This document shows positions 33,013-35,783 of a stretch of 35,783 nt of DNA, one piece after another. The DNA comes from JAJTHJ01 sp046316025 (GTDB lineage: Bacteria; Pseudomonadota; Gammaproteobacteria; Burkholderiales; Burkholderiaceae_F), in NCBI GenBank assembly GCA_046316025.1, contig JBKCXU010000123.1, positions 1 through 35,783 of the forward strand, in the 5' to 3' direction. The notes beneath the pieces are model-generated. The model made no database searches. It had not been told where the DNA came from and was given only the letters and a program-made list of their open reading frames with translations. The translations under genes and the position numbers were made by a program. Numbering within the stretch: the stretch's first letter is position 1; each line of letters starts with the position of its first letter.

Positions 33013-33936
33013 ATGCGAGACACGCTCGGCGGCGTAGCCGCACAAATCGGTTCCGTGATCGTCGGCAAGGAAGCGCAGATTCGCGCCTGCCTGACCTGCC
33101 TGCTCGCGGGCGGCCACCTGCTGATCGAAGATGCCCCCGGGGTCGGCAAGACCACGCTGGCGCAAGCGCTCGCCCTGTCGCTTGGGCTGCCGTTCCGCCG
33201 CATCCAGTTCACCGCCGACCTGCTGCCGTCGGACGTGATCGGCGTGTCCGTGTTCGAGCGGCAGTCCGGCCAGTTCGTGTTCCATCCGGGGCCGATCTTC
33301 TGCGAGGTGCTGCTCGCCGACGAGATCAACCGCGCCAGCCCCAAGACGCAAAGCGCGCTGCTGGAGGCGATGGAAGAAGGCCAGGTTTCGGTCGACGGCG
33401 TGGCGCGGCCGCTGCCGCAGCCGTTCTTTGTGATCGCCACGCAGAACCCCCTTAGCCAGATCGGAACCTTTCCGCTGCCGGAGTCGCAACTGGACCGCTT
33501 TCTGATGTGCATCAGCCTGGGCTACCCCGACCACGCGGCCGAGCGCGCGCTGCTGGCCGGCGAGGCGCGGCGGGCCCTGCTCAAGCACCTGCAACCGCGG
33601 CCACGCCCCGCCGATCTGCTCGCCGCCCAGCGCGAGACCAAGCGCGTCTTCGTCTCCGGCGCGCTGCTCGACTACGTGCAGGCGCTGCTGGAGCACTCGC
33701 GCACCAGCGGCCGCTACGCCGAGGGTTTGAGCCCGCGCGCCGGCCTCGCCCTGCTGGCCGCGGCGCGCGCCTGGGCCTGGCTGGATGGCCGCGACCACAC
33801 GATCCCCGAAGACGTGCAAAACGTGCTGCCCGCCGTGGTGGGCCACCGCCTGCACGCCAGCCAGCGCGAGGGTGGGCGCGCGCTGCATGGGCGCGAGTTG
33901 GTGGCACAGCTGGTCAAGGCGGTGGGCGTTCCATGA
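33013..33936 (+). CDS. MoxR-family AAA+ ATPase
   Basis: A 307-residue AAA+ ATPase of the MoxR type, cytoplasmic, thought to act as a chaperone in assembling or activating partner proteins. Walker A is APGVGKT (within LLIEDAPGVGKTTLAQ) and Walker B LLADEIN, with sensor ATQNPL and the C-terminal MoxR lid. ATG 33013 gives MRDTLGGVAAQIGSVIVGK. Upstream in-frame codons overlap the HDAC leader. Normally the next gene is a DUF58 protein; here a 200-base repeat island intervenes. Confidence 0.92.
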   Translation: MRDTLGGVAAQIGSVIVGKEAQIRACLTCLLAGGHLLIEDAPGVGKTTLAQALALSLGLPFRRIQFTADLLPSDVIGVSVFERQSGQFVFHPGPIFCEVLLADEINRASPKTQSALLEAMEEGQVSVDGVARPLPQPFFVIATQNPLSQIGTFPLPESQLDRFLMCISLGYPDHAAERALLAGEARRALLKHLQPRPRPADLLAAQRETKRVFVSGALLDYVQALLEHSRTSGRYAEGLSPRAGLALLAAARAWAWLDGRDHTIPEDVQNVLPAVVGHRLHASQREGGRALHGRELVAQLVKAVGVP

Positions 33937-33983
33937 TGCCCGCGGCACCGAACGATGGATGACTTCGCCGCCTGCGGCGCGAC

Positions 33984-34002
33984 CCCCGGATCAAGTCCGG
34001 GG
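33984..34002. repeat. Hairpin CCCCGGA/TCCGGGG in the moxR-DUF58 gap
   Basis: CCCCGGA (33984-33990) pairs perfectly with TCCGGGG (33996-34002) around TCAAG. It belongs to the intergenic repeat island and also resembles a widespread short palindrome of alpha- and beta-proteobacteria. Confidence 0.5.
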
Positions 34003-34008
34003 CAAGCT

Positions 34009-34061
34009 CTCTCCCGCTGATGCGGGCGAGGGTTTGCTCCCCGCGCCCGCATCAGCGGGAG
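34009..34061. repeat. Dispersed palindromic repeat, copies B and C in inverted orientation
   Basis: Copy B (34009-34032) is identical over 24 bases to copy A at 17349-17372. Copy C (34044-34061) is the reverse complement of 18 bases of it. B and C therefore form a perfect 18-bp stem with a 15-base loop, in the middle of the moxR-DUF58 gap. The arrangement resembles paired REP elements. Confidence 0.65.
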
Positions 34062-34135
34062 GGGGGGCCGGGGGTGAGGGCTCGTTTTGCAATCGCCGGA
34101 ATGTCAAGCACGCTCGCACCGCCCGAACCACCCGA

Positions 34136-35131
34136 ATGTCCCTCACCACCCACCCCCTCACGCTGCGCCTGGCCCACTGGATCGCCCGCGAGCCACCGGC
34201 GGCGCAGCGCGAAGTGCTGCTCGACCGGCGGCGCGTCTACATCCTGCCCACGCGCGCGGGGCTGGCCTTTGGCCTCGTGCTGCTGGCGCTGCTGATCGGC
34301 GCGATCAACTACGAGCTGCAACTGGGTTTCCTGCTGACCTTCCTGGTGGCCGGCGTGGCGATTGCCGGCATGCACCACACCCACCGCAACCTGGCGCGGC
34401 TGACGCTGCGCGCGCACCACGCCGAAAACGTCTTTGCCGGCGACGCGGCAAGCTTTCATCTCGCCATCGCCAACCCGACCAGCGAGGCGCGCTACGCGCT
34501 GGAGATTTCGCCGGTGCCGCCGCGCCGCTGGTGGCGGCGCCCCGCAGAGGCCGCGCCGACGCGCGTCGATGTGCCGGCCGAAGGCAACGTGGTCGCCATC
34601 GTCGCCGTGCCGACCACGCGGCGCGGTGCGCTGCCCGCACCGCGGCTGCGGATCGTCACGCGCTTCCCCTTCGGCTTGTGGCAGGCGTGGAGCTACATGC
34701 AGCCGGCGCTGGCCGCCGTCGTCTACCCCGCGCCGGAGCAAGACGCCCCGCCGCTGCCCGCCGCGCTCGAAGGCGAAGTCGCCGACGGTGGCGCAACCGT
34801 TGCGGGCGGTGTGGAGTGGGCCGGCATCCGCCCCTACCAAGCGGGCGATGCGCCACGCGCCATCGCCTGGCGGCTGGCCGCGCGCTCCGACCAACTGGCC
34901 GTCAAGATGTACGAGACCGCCGCCGGCGCCGAGCCGCTCTTCGACTACCGCGCGCTGCCCGCCGCGCTCGACCCCGAGCACAAGCTCGCGCGGCTCACCC
35001 GCTGGGTGCTGATGGCCGAAGCCGCGCACCTGCGCTACGGGCTGCGGCTGCCCGGCGGCACCATCGGGCCCGACGCCGGCGCGCCGCACCGCGAGCGGTG
35101 CTTGACGGCGCTGGCGTTGTTCCAAGGATGA
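34136..35131 (+). CDS. DUF58-domain membrane protein
   Basis: A 331-residue protein with two membrane helices at about residues 42-80 (AFGLVLLALLIGAI and FLLTFLVAGVAIAG), then a beta-rich region. The DUF58 core is marked by GVEWAGIRPYQAGDAPRAIAWRLAAR and the following MYETAAG. DUF58 partners of MoxR are linked to von Willebrand-type factor assembly, with no proven enzymatic role. ATG 34136 begins MSLTTHPLTLRLAHW. Its TGA overlaps an ATG (35128), a position usually used by the next gene of the operon; see findings. Confidence 0.88.
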   Translation: MSLTTHPLTLRLAHWIAREPPAAQREVLLDRRRVYILPTRAGLAFGLVLLALLIGAINYELQLGFLLTFLVAGVAIAGMHHTHRNLARLTLRAHHAENVFAGDAASFHLAIANPTSEARYALEISPVPPRRWWRRPAEAAPTRVDVPAEGNVVAIVAVPTTRRGALPAPRLRIVTRFPFGLWQAWSYMQPALAAVVYPAPEQDAPPLPAALEGEVADGGATVAGGVEWAGIRPYQAGDAPRAIAWRLAARSDQLAVKMYETAAGAEPLFDYRALPAALDPEHKLARLTRWVLMAEAAHLRYGLRLPGGTIGPDAGAPHRERCLTALALFQG

Positions 35132-35271
35132 GCGATGGCCGCCTACCGTCAACGATCACTCGCGCAGGAGCAAAGCGTCAGACTCGGAACAGTGATCGGC
35201 CACTCGTCAGCCGTCCAAGGCGAGTGTCGCATCGGCTTGGTGCTGCCCGGCACCGCCCTGAAGAGGAACTT

Positions 35272-35766
35272 GTGAACAGCCCACTCCCGACCGTCACCCT
35301 GCGCGAGATCACCGCCGACACCGTGCGCGCCGTCATTCGACTGAACGTCGCCGACGGGCAGGACAGGTTTGTCGCACCGAACGCGGTATCGCTGGCGCAG
35401 GCGCTGTTTTCGCCCGAGGCGTGGTACCGGGCAATCTACGCGGGCGACGAACTGGCCGGCTTCGTGATGCTGGCCGACGAGTCGCTGTGCAGCCCCGCAC
35501 CGGCCGCACCCAAAGCCGTGGTTTGGCGGCTGATGATCGACGCCAGGTTCCAGGGTCGCGGCATCGGCCGCGCCGCCATGCAGCGGATCATCGAGCACGT
35601 GCGCGCCAAAGGCATCTTCCGCACGCTGCAACTGTCCTACAACCCCGGCCCGGGATGCCCCGAGCCGTTCTATCTATCGCTCGGTTTCCGGCATACCGGG
35701 CGCATCGACGATGGCGAGGTTGTGCTTGAGCTACCGATCGATTCCGGCGGTGAAAGGGCGGGCTGA
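35272..35766 (+). CDS. GNAT acetyltransferase, BltD/PaiA-like
   Basis: A 164-residue acetyltransferase with the spermine/spermidine-type (BltD/PaiA) pattern: FVAPNAVSLAQALF near the start, LMIDARFQGRGIGRAAMQ as the acetyl-CoA loop, and SLGFRHTGRIDDGEVVLEL at the end. The substrate is likely a polyamine or aminated drug, inferred from the family. GTG 35272 is chosen as start because AGAGGA lies about 5-6 bases upstream. A longer in-frame start (35128) is possible but adds a sequence without family character. Confidence 0.82.
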   Translation: MNSPLPTVTLREITADTVRAVIRLNVADGQDRFVAPNAVSLAQALFSPEAWYRAIYAGDELAGFVMLADESLCSPAPAAPKAVVWRLMIDARFQGRGIGRAAMQRIIEHVRAKGIFRTLQLSYNPGPGCPEPFYLSLGFRHTGRIDDGEVVLELPIDSGGERAG

Positions 35767-35783
35767 CACGCGGCTCACGCGGC

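Overview
The window is a contiguous stretch of a GC-rich bacterial chromosome. It most resembles a beta-proteobacterium, probably of the order Burkholderiales. That placement rests on gene order and protein character recalled from those families: an orn / M48 protease / phhB / rsgA block, a CobD/CbiB-like protein, the rpsP-rimM-trmD-rplS operon, etfBA beside an acyl-CoA dehydrogenase, and a C-terminal fragment-free but edge-truncated parE. No search was run. Genes are packed tightly, with several convergent pairs sharing or abutting stop codons, and no stretch over 300 bases lacks a gene. I see no IS element, prophage, integrase, CRISPR array, rRNA or riboswitch. The window looks like core chromosome with a few dispersed repeats.

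Layout. 1-1258 is the 5' part of parE (minus); its leader carries a back-to-back pair of perfect DnaA boxes. A tRNA-Arg(CCU) at 1480-1554 is followed by a membrane-anchored class III adenylate/guanylate cyclase with a TPR tail. From 3528 to 6983, orn (minus) diverges from an overlapping plus-strand operon of M48 protease, phhB, rsgA and a DUF2007 zinc-ribbon protein. From 6985 to 11198 the minus strand holds a CobD-like protein, a CoA-type Nudix hydrolase, a NIPSNAP-like protein and the ribosomal operon rpsP-rimM-trmD-rplS. A TM2 membrane protein (plus) follows.

11700-15290 (minus) is a probable operon of rubrerythrin, a double-cluster CCG-type Fe-S oxidoreductase, a DUF3501 protein and a PA0069-type radical SAM protein. 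It is the most interesting poorly understood module here and may concern redox or oxidative stress. 15450-19072 (minus) is the fatty-acid oxidation electron route: etfB, etfA and a 599-residue acyl-CoA dehydrogenase. 19176-20584 has an epimerase-like protein and a YqaA/DedA-like membrane protein.

20591-25789 (minus) holds an iron-type periplasmic binding protein, a phosphoketolase and a PYROXD2-like FAD oxidoreductase, with a Fur-like box in front of the binding protein. 25979-28286 (plus) is prpE plus a GlcG/HbpS heme-binding-like protein. 28283-32975 (minus) has an HD hydrolase, a crotonase-fold protein lacking both catalytic glutamates, a GNAT, an AlkK/DmdB-type acyl-CoA synthetase and a histone-deacetylase-family amidohydrolase. 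33013-35766 (plus) has a MoxR AAA ATPase and a DUF58 protein separated by a repeat island, then a BltD-like acetyltransferase.

Taken together, the second half is oriented to acyl-CoA metabolism (etf, acyl-CoA dehydrogenase, prpE, crotonase, acyl-CoA synthetase, phosphoketolase). The first half holds housekeeping genes for topology, ribosome biogenesis and RNA turnover.
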